DNA of 28,301 bases from Hofstenia miamia (taxonomy: Eukaryota > Xenacoelomorpha > Acoela > Hofsteniidae): NCBI GenBank assembly GCA_900660155.1, contig CABFPE010000307.1, positions 647,095 to 675,395 of the forward strand, written 5' to 3'. Both the position numbers and the translations under genes were made by a program. Positions 19,298 to 28,301 of the stretch are shown piece by piece. The notes beneath the pieces were generated by a model that had not been told where the DNA came from, searched no databases, and was given only the letters and a program-made list of their open reading frames with translations. The stretch's first letter is position 1; each line of letters begins with the position of its first letter.

Positions 19298-22200
19298 TTA
19301 ACGAGGTCTTGGAGGAAGCCGAGGCGGAGGTTGTGGTTTAATAGGCTGAAACGTCCGGCTAAGATTGTCTGTGCGTCCGTATTCGCCACTATAAGTGATC
19401 CCTAAAGCAAAAAGATGAAAGTTGATGAGATATTAGTTTGATCTACAGCCCAATAATTTTCTTTAGTCAACATGAAAGTTGAGAATATATTATCAAAGTT
19501 TCCCAAAACACACAAAAATGCGACCGTTTGGCGGCACAAAAAAGAAAACGAATAAATTTCTTTTAATAATAGTCACCTTCAAATCAAGTTCATGTTCAAA
19601 TTTAATTTTTCAATAGTCCCTTACCCATTTAAACATTGATCGGCACAATAAAACAACTGACTTTTTTAATTCCATTTATTGCAAATTTGCAGTTTATTCA
19701 TAAAAAATAGTTTGTTACTAAATTTAACAGAAATAGTGCGGTTAGTACATTAGCTTATTAAAGAAGCAAAAGATAAAAAATCCATTAAAACGTGATTTTT
19801 TAGGAAGGAAACAATAAGAATTTATTGTGAAGATCAGAAGAATGTACAGTGAATTAGTCACTAAACGTAAAAAGACCTAGAGACTTGAATGTTTAGGAGC
19901 AATTGTAGTTTGTTGTTGAATAATAAATTAAAAACTATATCAAGGTGCATTTCAACCAATATTCTTAACTAAATCTAACATTTAAAAGATGACGATACCA
20001 AAAATAATTAGCGGGAAATTTCTAAAAGAATGTTACAATTAATAAGATATGAACGCTTTCCAATTTTAATTACCAAACTACCATTTACAGCTAAAAGATG
20101 GCGGCTGTGCAGATCAAATCCTGCAACGAAGCTCTAATAAGTGAAAATATTAATTCATTGAACTAGTAGACACAAAACACTTCAAAAACCGTGTTTTTAA
20201 AGTTTGCAAGGATATCAATAAAATAATTGAAGATGTGAAAAACGTGATATGGATTAAAATTATTCAATTTAATAATTCGAAGGAATAAACCATCAATACT
20301 ATGTACACTGCACATAAAGAAAGCGACACATGAAATACTGAAATTGAACAATACGATGAGCATACTGAAACAAAGAACAGTGCCTCAATCCAGATGGCTT
20401 TACACCAAGGTGTCAAAACCAAATGTATTAGTCTCACAAGATTAAAAAGCCATTAAAAAGACTCGTTAAAACAATCACACTGGTACATACCCATGTAAAG
20501 ACCTAAATAAAGTTGTTACTTATATAAAGATGGTGAATTTAGCGATTAAGGATTTGAATAAATGCAGATCCTTTGATAAAGGTTTAAACAAAACAATGCT
20601 TTACAGATCAAAACTTGAAATAAGAAATTTAATTCATAGAAAACCTTCACTAAGAGTGACATTTCCTTTATTTTTTCATTGAAAACTTATATGAAAGTGG
20701 TATATGTCTCAAAATACTATTTGATTATTAGAAGTCTACCAATTTAGACTACATAGAGCGAGTCTGCCCACATTTCAAATTCAAAACTTAGAGTTCGAAA
20801 GAAAGATTGGTGTGTTCCACGTCATAAATAACCTCAGATATGGTAATATGCTCAGGTAGACCTTTGCATACTATGATGTCAAACATTAACCTGATAAACG
20901 CACTATTATTTCAATGGAAACCATCAGAGGGAAACCGCATTTTTTAGTATCAAATATTCAATGGCCTCTGATTTAATGTAAGTGAAGAACTGACCCTGTC
21001 TGACTTCAGTGTCTTCAGTAAACAGTTCTCGTGGTGGAGGTGGTAGGGGTTGGAGATCACCACATAGTAGAACCATTTCCTCATTGGCTGGCAGATCTTC
21101 AGGAGGTGGAGGAAAAACGTTATCATCCTAAATTCAACATACTCGTTTACATGTTAACATAAAAATGAAAATAGCAATAAAAAAGTATGATTTGCCTCTA
21201 ACAGACAAACTTAAAAAAACAAAATTTCCTAAATGCTAAGATATGGAATATTTATGAAATCAGCCTTAACACAACTAAAAAGAACATTATACTAAAAGCC
21301 CATCCAAACTTGTCATATATTGTATCACAAATTACCTCTGCCTCTCGTTGATACGATTCTTGTCTTATTCGTTGAAGAGTACGAGGAGATTCCGAAAGTG
21401 TTGTGAGAGATACTGCAGCGGGTCCCATTTTAGGCGTCTCAGCGGCAGAATTACCAAACTGAGGTGTGTGATGGCGTATGATGTCCATTTCATCCGTGCT
21501 GTTGGAAATTGAAGAGGAGTGTGAATTTGTTTTCTGTAGCTGACCTTGCTTTTTCACCTAAATTTCTTCAATAATTAAATTGGAAATATTGAGAAACGTT
21601 TAACCCTATTTGCCACAAGAGGAGGAGAGGGGGCTGATTCCGCCCCCTTGTAAACTTTCTTAAATATTAGTTTTTTGAAAATGCCGATGTGTCTGATTTC
21701 CTGACTTACTTTTGTAGATTGAGAAGTATTCTGACCAAATTTGAAGCAATTTCACCGACTTTTTTCTCACTATAGGACATTTGTCAACTATATTTTGAAA
21801 ATGTTGAGCATATTATTGTTTGAAATTTTTTAATATTCCATGCTCAAAGTGATAAGTAAAGCACAGGCTTGTCAGTGGGAAACATTTTTCTGTCCTATTC
21901 CATTCCATGTCAATTTATGCCTGTCCCATCCCATCCTATGGTAATACTATTTCCATGGGCAACACTGGTGAAACACAACTAAGGCATGGAGGAAACTTAT
22001 TGAATCATTAAGTAAAGAGCAATAAATATCGAATAAAGTTTAATATGTTTTCACACATTATATCAATATGCGTTTTTACATAAAACTATTCTTTTTGTTC
22101 TCCATTTCAATATTTGATGTCTGTTTTTAAGCAAAGGGCTTCCCACGAATACAAAACCAAGTATTCTAAACTAAAAGGCATAATAAAATTTATTACACTG

Positions 22201-24943
22201 AAAAATTTCAAATACCAAATTTTCTATTCCTATAATGGGAAATTACGACGTCACAGCCCATTTAATGGCTTCAACTTGCAGATGAAGGATTGTTTTAGCA
22301 TCATACAATTTTTCACGGAATAATATTTAGTAGAAAATTTTTTAAGAGGGGAGGGGGCTGAATAAACCCCCTGTGAGTTCAACAGACAAAAATATCCTGT
22401 GGCAATTAGGGTTAAAATCAGATCTAGCCTAACCTAACAGAAAGTAGAGTAAAAGGCTTTATATCACAGATTAAAAAATGTGTGCAATGATGAAAGACTC
22501 ATTTTAAATGGCATGGAAGAAATAATGATTTATTCATCAGCATCTATATGAAACACTACACACTATTGTGAAAAATGGCGTCCAAAACATAAAAACTTAA
22601 AACGTGATAAAGGATTTATTATTAAAAATATGAATATACACGAAGCGTAAATTGTGAATGTAAACTTCGCAGAAATAACCTCACTGATATCTCAACAAAT
22701 CTGATAAGGAACTAGAAAAATGATGAATTACATCAATCAAAGTGAATATATACAAGTCAATGAAATATTTATTCATCCCGTCTCATAGATCCCTTTGCAG
22801 CGAGAATTGTAATGTAGATGTATTTCATGAGTTAAACTATTGAACCTTTAAACAGATTATTTTATCCAAAAATCACAGCCATTTCAGTGTGGAAAAACTT
22901 TTGCAGTTCATTGAGTAAGGATAGACATCATATTGTCTTCAGATGTTCTCTTTTCAGTTCATCTAACCCCATTTCCCGACAAAATTTTCAAGAATAAATT
23001 TAACATTGTCAATTTTCATGTTTTGCAAACTTCTCATCACATCATAGGCACACAGTTCGATTGCTAAATGGTTTCCAGAATTACGATTTTTCTCGGAATT
23101 TGCCATTATGGAATTATGAATATACAAGCATACTGGGAGCAAAATTGAATACAGTGGCGTAAAGTGGAAAATTTCGGAGTAGGGGTAACCTGATAGTAAA
23201 ATTTTTAAATACAGCAATTGCAAAAAAAATTGCATGAACAACTATACGTATTTTGAAATGTTGAATCAAAAAATCTATTGTTATACAGCATACACATTCT
23301 TATAAATCACAACCAAAATTTTGGTACATCTTTGAAGAAATACAATACCAAGAAACAATTGACCAATTTGCAAAATCGTTGGTCAGTAGTACATGTCTAT
23401 ATGCATACCAATTCTTACAAAAGCATACAGAGTGAGCAAAAAACTGTTGCAAAACAATAATTGTTAATAATTCAATAAGAAAATTACATTTGTGGGGAAA
23501 ATATAAGTTATTTATATTTTCACAATAATTTGTCATACTGCTTATCAGAAGAAATAATTCTGAACAGTCAGATATTCCTCAAACCAAACAAAACATTCTG
23601 ATCTGATCTATTAAAGCTGCAATAATAGAATACACCCCTGCATGCAAGCGAAGAGGTTTTACACAAAATATTAAACGCCCTTCTTAGATGAAAATTCTAA
23701 ATATCAATTCTTACAAAAGCATACAGAGTGAGCAAAAAACTGTTGCAAAACAATAATTGTTAATAATTCAATAAGAAAATTACATTTGTGGGGAAAATAT
23801 AAGTTATTTATATTTTCACAATAATTTGTCATACTGCTTATCAGAAGAAATAATTCTGAACAGTCAGATATTCCTCAAACCAAACAAAACATTCTGATCT
23901 GATCTATTAAAGCTGCAATAATAGAATACACCCCTGCATGCAAGCGAAGAGGTTTTACACAAAATATTAAACGCCCTTCTTAGATGAAAATTCTAAATAT
24001 CAATTCTTACAAAAGCATACAGAGTGAGCAAAAAACTGTTGCAAAACAATAATTGTTAATAATTCAATAAGAAAATTACATTTGTGGGGAAAATATAAGT
24101 TATTTATATTTTCACAATAATTTGTCATACTGCTTATCAGAAGAAATAATTCTGAACAGTCAGATATTCCTCAAACCAAACAAAACATTCTGATCTGATC
24201 TATTAAAGCTGCAATAATAGAATACACCCCTGCATGCAAGCGAAGAGGTTTTACACAAAATATTAAACGCCCTTCTTAGATGAAAATTCTAAATATCTTG
24301 CATTTTTTGACACGTATCATTTTATGGAAGCCCACTCTAAATCTAAGCCTTAACTATATAAATGTCATGATGTGCACACGGAGATTATTAAAAGTCGTTA
24401 TCAAACAAGTTAATATTAAACAAAAAATTGTTTTACTGAATTGATAACAAAATACCTTTATTATGTGGCGATCAATTTTATTTTTAATTTTATTGCGATC
24501 AGCAGTGGTGAAGCGATCTAATCCACCCATTTGTTCGTCGTCAGTGTAGAAATTTCCTTCAGCTTTCGTTCTAAAGGATATGATCAGAACAGTTTATAAA
24601 AAGCGTGAATTAAAGCATACGTTGATCTTGGTTGATCCATTTTAAAAATATCCAAATTAGGAATTGAAGTACTGCTGGCAGAACCAGACAAAACAGTTCC
24701 CAATGGAAGTTTCTCGTAGCCCTCAGGAACATGTGGATCAGACTCCTAAAAAGTGCGTAGTAAATAAACTAGAAAATAAATCAACTCACCGATGGTCGAT
24801 TATTATTTTCCCGTAGTAGGTTGATATTAAGAACTGCTAAGAATCTAAATCTACAAATAGGACAGCTTGTTGTGCTTTGACGAACCACATTGGCACATTC
24901 AAAACAAAAACTTAAATGTCGACAAGGCAGCATCATCGTGTCA
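19298..24943 (-). CDS. RING-type E3 ubiquitin ligase, mahogunin (MGRN1/RNF157)-like, C-terminal 283 residues
   Basis: There are six exons on the minus strand: 24943-24790, 24745-24621, 24570-24456, 21557-21336, 21127-20995 and 19401-19298 (stop). Each intron is GT-AG and each exon phase fits the next, so the model is well supported. Exon 1 holds the second half of a C3HC4 RING: LPCRHLSFCFEC and CPICRFRFLAVL. Exon 2 has DPHVPEGYEKLPLGTVLSG, like the VPPGYE...L..LNG block after the RING in MGRN1. Later parts are Ser-rich and basic, then PPPPEDLP and PPPPREL, ending in PIKPQPPPRLPPRPR, an SH3-ligand-like tail. The enzyme would pass ubiquitin from an E2 to a substrate, probably in the cytoplasm. 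The first RING cysteines, the substrate-binding N-terminus and the promoter lie upstream outside the window. Family assignment rests on the RING and the GYE block only. The proline-rich C-terminus is not something I know from vertebrate MGRN1. Confidence 0.8.
19402..20994 (-). other. Last intron of the RING gene
   Basis: The donor is CAGG-GTCAGT at 20,995/20,994 and the acceptor TTGCTTTAG at 19,402. No gene or bounded repeat is recognisable. Broken plus-strand frames around 20,160-20,900 (for example DTKHFKNRVFKVCKDINKII) may be old transposon coding DNA of unknown family. Confidence 0.55.
21604..21620 (+). repeat. Left terminal inverted repeat of piggyBac-type MITE
   Basis: CCCTATTTGCCACAAGA next to TTAA. 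It pairs with 22,395-22,411. Confidence 0.85.
22395..22411 (-). repeat. Right terminal inverted repeat of piggyBac-type MITE
   Basis: The minus strand reads CCCTAATTGCCACAGGA next to TTAA. It pairs with 21,604-21,620. Confidence 0.85.
22416..23408. other. Intron 3 stretch with one doubtful small ORF
   Basis: Nothing certain. On the minus strand 23,106-22,963 is a 47-codon ATG frame whose composition looks protein-like (HLAIELCAYDVMRSLQNMKI), and it stays open upstream to 23,241. It may be an exon remnant or chance. I know no match. Confidence 0.35.
23409..24296. repeat. Tandem array, three identical 296-bp units
   Basis: Units start at 23,409, 23,705 and 24,001, each beginning CAATTCTTACAAAAGC and ending TTCTAAATAT. 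By eye all three copies are identical with no partial unit. The array lies in intron 3 of the RING gene. The unit has no long ORF and contains TGATCTGATCT and GCATGC strings of unknown meaning. Identity means a very recent duplication or an assembly error. Confidence 0.95.
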
Positions 24944-25010
24944 CTAAAATATTTACAAGAAATAATTGAAGAATAATTTTATCACGAACAATTGAATTTA
25001 AATGGATTAG

Positions 25011-25077
25011 AACAAGGCGATACGAACAACAGGCCATGACATCGATATTTTCACAATAAATAGCGAAGGCCGATGCA
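25011..25077 (+). repeat. Left inverted repeat of P-type transposon
   Basis: It begins AACAAGGCGATACGAAC and ends AATAGCGAAGGCCGATGCA. The reverse complement of 28,210-28,275 begins AACAAGGCGATGCTAAC and ends AATAGCGGAGGCCGATGCA. By eye about 80% of positions match, with one single-base gap. Confidence 0.8.
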
Positions 25078-25230
25078 AACATCTAATTAATTATTCCTTT
25101 GCTAACCGTTAAAAGGCGTCGTAAAAACCAGCCAATTAAAATACACTAACGCCGCACAAAATTTTAATATTTCTGCTTTTTGCATATTTTATACATTGAA
25201 ATATTACACATAATACATATTCGTTTTCGC

Positions 25231-25593
25231 ATGCCTCGTAAGTGTTCTGTTGGTTATTGTACCTCAGGATATAAAACTAATAAAGAACATGTCTCTATTT
25301 ATCGTTTTCCTAAAGAAGAAGATATGTGTAAAAAATGGGTTGCAGCTCTTCCCAATCGTATTCCAACTGTTACGCTTAATATGGGTATTTGCAGTTTACA
25401 TTGGCCTCCTGACACTGAAAAAAAGGTTTTACCTGGTGGTTGTGCAGTGCCTGTCTGTCCACCCAGTATATTTCAAAATGCTCCTCTCTCATGTGTTCCT
25501 TCTAGTCCATTGCCTATTCGCCAAACTGTTGAGAAAATCTCAAGTGAAAAGCGAAGAATTGCTTCTGAAAATTGGTTGTTTAAACGATTTAAG
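25231..25593 (+). CDS. THAP-domain exon of P-type transposase
   Basis: The start is ATG at 25,231 (MPRKC), the standard start of THAP proteins, not the in-frame ATG at 25,180. The THAP zinc finger is complete: C5, C10, FP at 26-27, W36, C54 and H57 (C-x4-C ... C-x2-H), followed by CAVPVCPPSIF, a variant of the AVPTIF box. It would bind the transposon ends in the nucleus. Without splicing the frame stops at 25,614. I place a donor at AAG-GTGAAC (25,593/25,594) and an acceptor at ATTAAG (25,745), a 152-bp intron. This joins the frame in phase to the transposase body (RFK to EHDIISC). A basic stretch SSEKRRIASENWLFKRFK ends the exon. The splice is inference. The domain call is firm. Confidence 0.85.
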
Positions 25594-25745
25594 GTGAACC
25601 ACCCCATCAAATAAAATTTTCCGCAATTGTTACACTATCATTTAAAAAATATTAAGGAATTTTAAATATGTATTAGATAAAGTTATTTTGAAATATTGCT
25701 ATACATAAATAATGAAAACAATTTATCGGGGTGATTCACATTAAG

Positions 25746-28021
25746 GAACATGATATAATTTCTTGCACATCACTGGAGTTCAGCAAAAAACTGAAAATTA
25801 AATCTAAAGAGTCCAATCATAGCTTTATTTTTCAAGATATGACAGTTGCACCTTGTGATATTAATACCATTATGATGGTTTCTACTTTACGTTGTGGCAG
25901 TATTCATAAGTGGAGCATATATTTTGTTTTACAGCCTGATAATAAGTCACTTAAGATCGATACCTGTTTACAATTAAATGAAGTAAAAATTGAACTTTAT
26001 AACTATGGGAAAGCTGTTTCTCTACCATTTCTATCAGCAAAGCAATCTATTCGTCATTGGTCAGAAATTGATGAAGTTTTTAAGCGAATTCGCTTAAATG
26101 ATGATAACACTGAAGAAGACAAAAGACATGAATTCATATTGCGTCAGCTAAAATATACCAATAAACCCAAAAATGGTAGAATATATAATTCTCATGATAT
26201 TATTGTTGCATTTTCATGGTATGCTACAAGTCGAGCGCTATATCGACAAATTCGTGACTATTTGTGTTTTCCTTCTGAAAGAACTCTACAGAGAATCACG
26301 TCAAAAACAAAGAATGTTAATGATACAGAATTTCTTAAGACATTTTTTGCCAATCAGGAACCTAGATCACGTGCGTGTTGGTTACTAATAGATGAAATCT
26401 ATATTAAGCCGTCCTTAGTCTATCATGGAGGATATGTTTTTGGCATTGCATCAAACAATTCCAAGGAATTGGCAACAACTATATTATGCGTCGTCATTAA
26501 ATGCATGTTTTCTGGAGCATCAACTACGATTAGACTTTTACCAATTTCAAAGCTCGATTCTGATTTCCTAAAGACTACAATTATTGATGTTTGTTTGCAA
26601 GTAAATGAGGCTGGTGGAAATGCAATAGGTTCTATTGTTGATGGCAATCGCATCAATCAAAAGTATATTAATACATTTGGGGATTTTTTTGCAGATGAAA
26701 GCAAACCATGGCTTGTGAAGGCGCCTCATGATCAAAATCAGCGATTCTTTTTACTTTATGGCAACATTCACATTGTGAAATGCGTTCGCAATAACTGGTA
26801 TTTTGAAAAATTGCAGTCCTTACAATTTTACGATTTTGAAAACGTTTCTGACATTTTAACTGCCAAATGGAGTGACTTACGAACATTATTTGAAGTTGAA
26901 AAGAACTTTGTTCTGCATTTGTCTCCTCTAAATGAGAAAGCAATTTCACCTTCCAACATTCAGTTGCAAAAGTGACCCTCGCTTTTAAGGTTTTTTGCGA
27001 ACAAACAGCGACTGCCTTGATGTGTTTTTCCAAAGCAAATGAGTCTACTAGGGCCACTGCTAAGTTTGTCCGAATTCTGTCATCATTTTTTCGAATTATC
27101 AATGTTAAGTCAAAATTTGAAGGGAAGCGAACTCGGGATAATTTCAGAGAACCGATTTCAAGTTTAAGTTCTGACAGTCTTGCTTTTCTGAAAAAAATGG
27201 CAAAATTAGCAAATTATATGCGTCCAGCGTCCAGTTGCGCCAGAGTCCGGTCTCTTACAGTGGATACATCCAAAGCGTTGATGCACAACTGTTTAGCAAT
27301 GGTCGATCTGTGCGAGCACTTACTGACTACTACTGCAGTATATAAACATGACTATATTTTGCTCGGACAGTTTCAAGACGATACCATTGAAGAGTTATTT
27401 GCCAATTTTCGCCGTTGTGGAGGATCAAATTATTACATCACTCTATCTCAGGTTATGGAAACTCACAACATTGATAAAGCTAAGCTGGCAGTCAGTTTTA
27501 CTAATTTGAGTTCTTTACTACAGTCGAATTCTACACATAACTGTTCACAATGCAGTCTTATTTTTAGTGAAGACATATGGAAACTGTTGGATGAATTACC
27601 CACAACTGCTCAAGTTAAAAGAAATGACTTTAAATTAGCTGCTTATTATGTTGCTGGCTACATTTCAAAACGTTTTCCAACGTATCAAGAAGGGACTGAG
27701 CAAATTAGCACTGATAGTTCATTATTCCAAGACTTACTTGATCGTGGTGGGTTATCTCGGCCTAATGAAACAATTTATTGCGTGACGCTATATTGCACAG
27801 TGCTCTTTGACACAATTGAGTTTTCCTATCGATCTAAATTTTGCAGAGAAAGTCTGTGCAAACTATTTGATAAAGTTCGTATCTTTTACTTTCAAGATGA
27901 CCACATTTCCACAGAAGTGTTTCGAATTTTAAGTAACATTTGTTTAAATAATTGGTGTAGATATGTTTGCAGTAATGTAATTACAAAATGTGATAGCCAG
28001 AAAATAGCAAAATTGTCATAA
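25746..28021 (+). pseudogene. P-type transposase body, one frame break
   Basis: The first frame runs to a stop at 26,975 and the second, shifted frame runs from 26,972 to 28,021. Family blocks in order are: FPSERTLQRITS; ACWLLIDEIYIKPSLVYHGG with the first catalytic D (about 26,391); GSIVDGNRINQKYI with the second D (about 26,640); LLYGNIHIVKCVRNNW in the GTP-binding insertion; then across the break LQK and VTLAFKVFCEQTATALM; and DDTIEELFANFRRCGG with the catalytic E (about 27,390). YYVAGYISKR and a Cys-rich C-terminus follow. The enzyme would cut and join the element ends. The frame break at 26,969-26,975 looks like the loss of one base, since both sides read on as one family alignment. The family usually has D where this copy has G in LLYGNIH. 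A sequencing error at the break is possible. Confidence 0.85.
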
Positions 28022-28209
28022 TTATGTTGTTTATTATTTAATATGTAATGATATATAAAGTTAATAATCAACTTCAATGTCTGTATGATATTTATACGTG
28101 TTTGTAATTTAAAAAATTCATTCTATTAGGCTTATTCTTAATTTGCTATATAATCTGTGTGGTTTCTGGATTCGCTGTAGCTGAGTAAAAAATTATTTTA
28201 TTCTCCAAA
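28022..28209 (+). other. 3' untranslated part of the P-type transposon
   Basis: AT-rich stretch between the transposase stop and the right inverted repeat. No ORF or clear poly(A) hexamer was found. Confidence 0.5.
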
Positions 28210-28275
28210 TGCATCGGCCTCCGCTATTTTTTTCATTTTGTCAATGTCAAGGCCTGTAGTTAGCATCGCCTTGTT
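28210..28275 (-). repeat. Right inverted repeat of P-type transposon
   Basis: Minus-strand partner of 25,011-25,077, lying about 190 nt past the transposase stop. Weak likeness between the two flanks continues outward (ATTGAATTT against ATTGCATGT), so the repeat could be longer. Confidence 0.8.
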
Positions 28276-28301
28276 TCCGTTCTACCAAATTCACATGCAA
28301 T

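Larger units (their letters stand above)
21600..22415. mobile_element. piggyBac-type MITE with TTAA target duplications
   Basis: TTAA (21,600-21,603) precedes CCCTATTTGCCACAAGA (21,604-21,620). The reverse complement of the right end (22,411-22,395) is CCCTAATTGCCACAGGA, which matches at 15 of 17 positions, and TTAA follows (22,412-22,415). CCCTA ends with a TTAA duplication are the hallmark of the piggyBac superfamily. The 808-bp inside has no transposase. Just inside each end is a hairpin-forming string: GGGGGCTGATTCCGCCCCC on the left (about 21,631) and GGGGGCTGAATAAACCCCC on the right (about 22,355). It lies in intron 3 of the RING gene, 42 nt from the exon 4 acceptor. Confidence 0.85.
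25011..28275 (+). mobile_element. P-superfamily DNA transposon with THAP domain
   Basis: Inverted repeats of about 66 nt (25,011-25,077 and 28,210-28,275) bracket a THAP exon and a P-type transposase in the plus direction. The overall size of about 3.3 kb is near that of the Drosophila P element (2.9 kb). No matching 8-bp target duplication was found just outside these repeats, so the true ends may lie further out, on the right perhaps past the window. It sits in an intron of the RING gene, antisense to it. One frame break in the transposase makes this copy probably unable to move by itself, although it is otherwise well kept and so fairly young. Confidence 0.85.

Noticed and set aside
19148-19405. 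Plus-strand 85-codon frame.
   Set aside because: It is the antisense shadow of the last RING-gene exon and its 3' UTR.
20080-20900. Possible hAT-like transposase remnant on the plus strand.
   Set aside because: Some lines look protein-like, but no DDE or dimerisation motif is recognisable.
22425-22440. Telomere-like CCTAACCTAAC string.
   Set aside because: It is only two units long and could be chance. There is no array.
23409-24296. CRISPR-like or satellite array.
   Set aside because: The units are 296 bp with no spacers and only three copies, in a eukaryotic intron. It is a tandem duplication.
26423-27102. Minus-strand frames opposite the transposase.
   Set aside because: They are shadows of the plus-strand transposase, which has the family motifs.
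28208-28281. A minus-strand reading that looks like the last exon of another gene (after a TTTGGTAG acceptor, 27 codons, stop in AATAAA context).
   Set aside because: The same bases form the right inverted repeat of the P-type transposon and pair with 25,011-25,077. An open run of 27 codons is not rare by chance.

Overview
The window is AT-rich, intron-bearing animal DNA, most likely from an invertebrate. The evidence is GT-AG introns in a RING-finger gene, several CR1/L2-type LINEs, a THAP/P-type DNA transposon, a piggyBac-type MITE and a Tc1-like remnant. Nothing here is bacterial: there are no operons, ribosome binding sites, rRNA or tRNA genes. I cannot name the species.

Region 1 (about 540-18,090) is a nested LINE graveyard. 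Two decayed L2/CR1-like elements lie head to tail on the minus strand (A about 540-4,115; B about 4,120-6,715). After about 3.5 kb without recognisable genes comes the best element, LINE C (10,340-about 14,446, minus). It has an open 1,046-codon ORF2 (endonuclease plus reverse transcriptase) that starts 2 nt after the ORF1 stop. ORF2 carries a 2A ribosome-skipping motif (DVETNPGP) behind a hydrophobic N-terminus. ORF1 is an SGNH/GDSL esterase that lost its 5' end. A plus-strand fragment of another LINE type runs into a 1,000-N assembly gap (14,694-15,693). Beyond the gap is LINE D (15,694-about 17,786, minus), with a plus-strand LINE 3' end at its far edge. That 3' end, with a TTATCTGAATAAA signal and a TTATC-type tail, occurs at three places in the window.

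Region 2 (19,298-24,943, minus) is a host gene. Six exons encode the last 283 residues of a RING-type E3 ubiquitin ligase that most resembles the mahogunin (MGRN1/RNF157) family and ends in a proline/arginine SH3-ligand-like tail. All five introns have GT-AG borders and matching phases. The large third intron holds an 808-bp piggyBac-type MITE next to the exon 4 acceptor and an array of exactly three identical 296-bp units.

Region 3 (about 25,011-28,275, plus) is a P-superfamily DNA transposon in the upstream intron of the RING gene, opposite to it in direction. It has a THAP DNA-binding exon, a transposase body with the expected D, D and E residues but one frame break, and inverted repeats of about 66 nt at both ends. 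The first RING exon(s) and possibly the outer right boundary of the transposon lie beyond the window.
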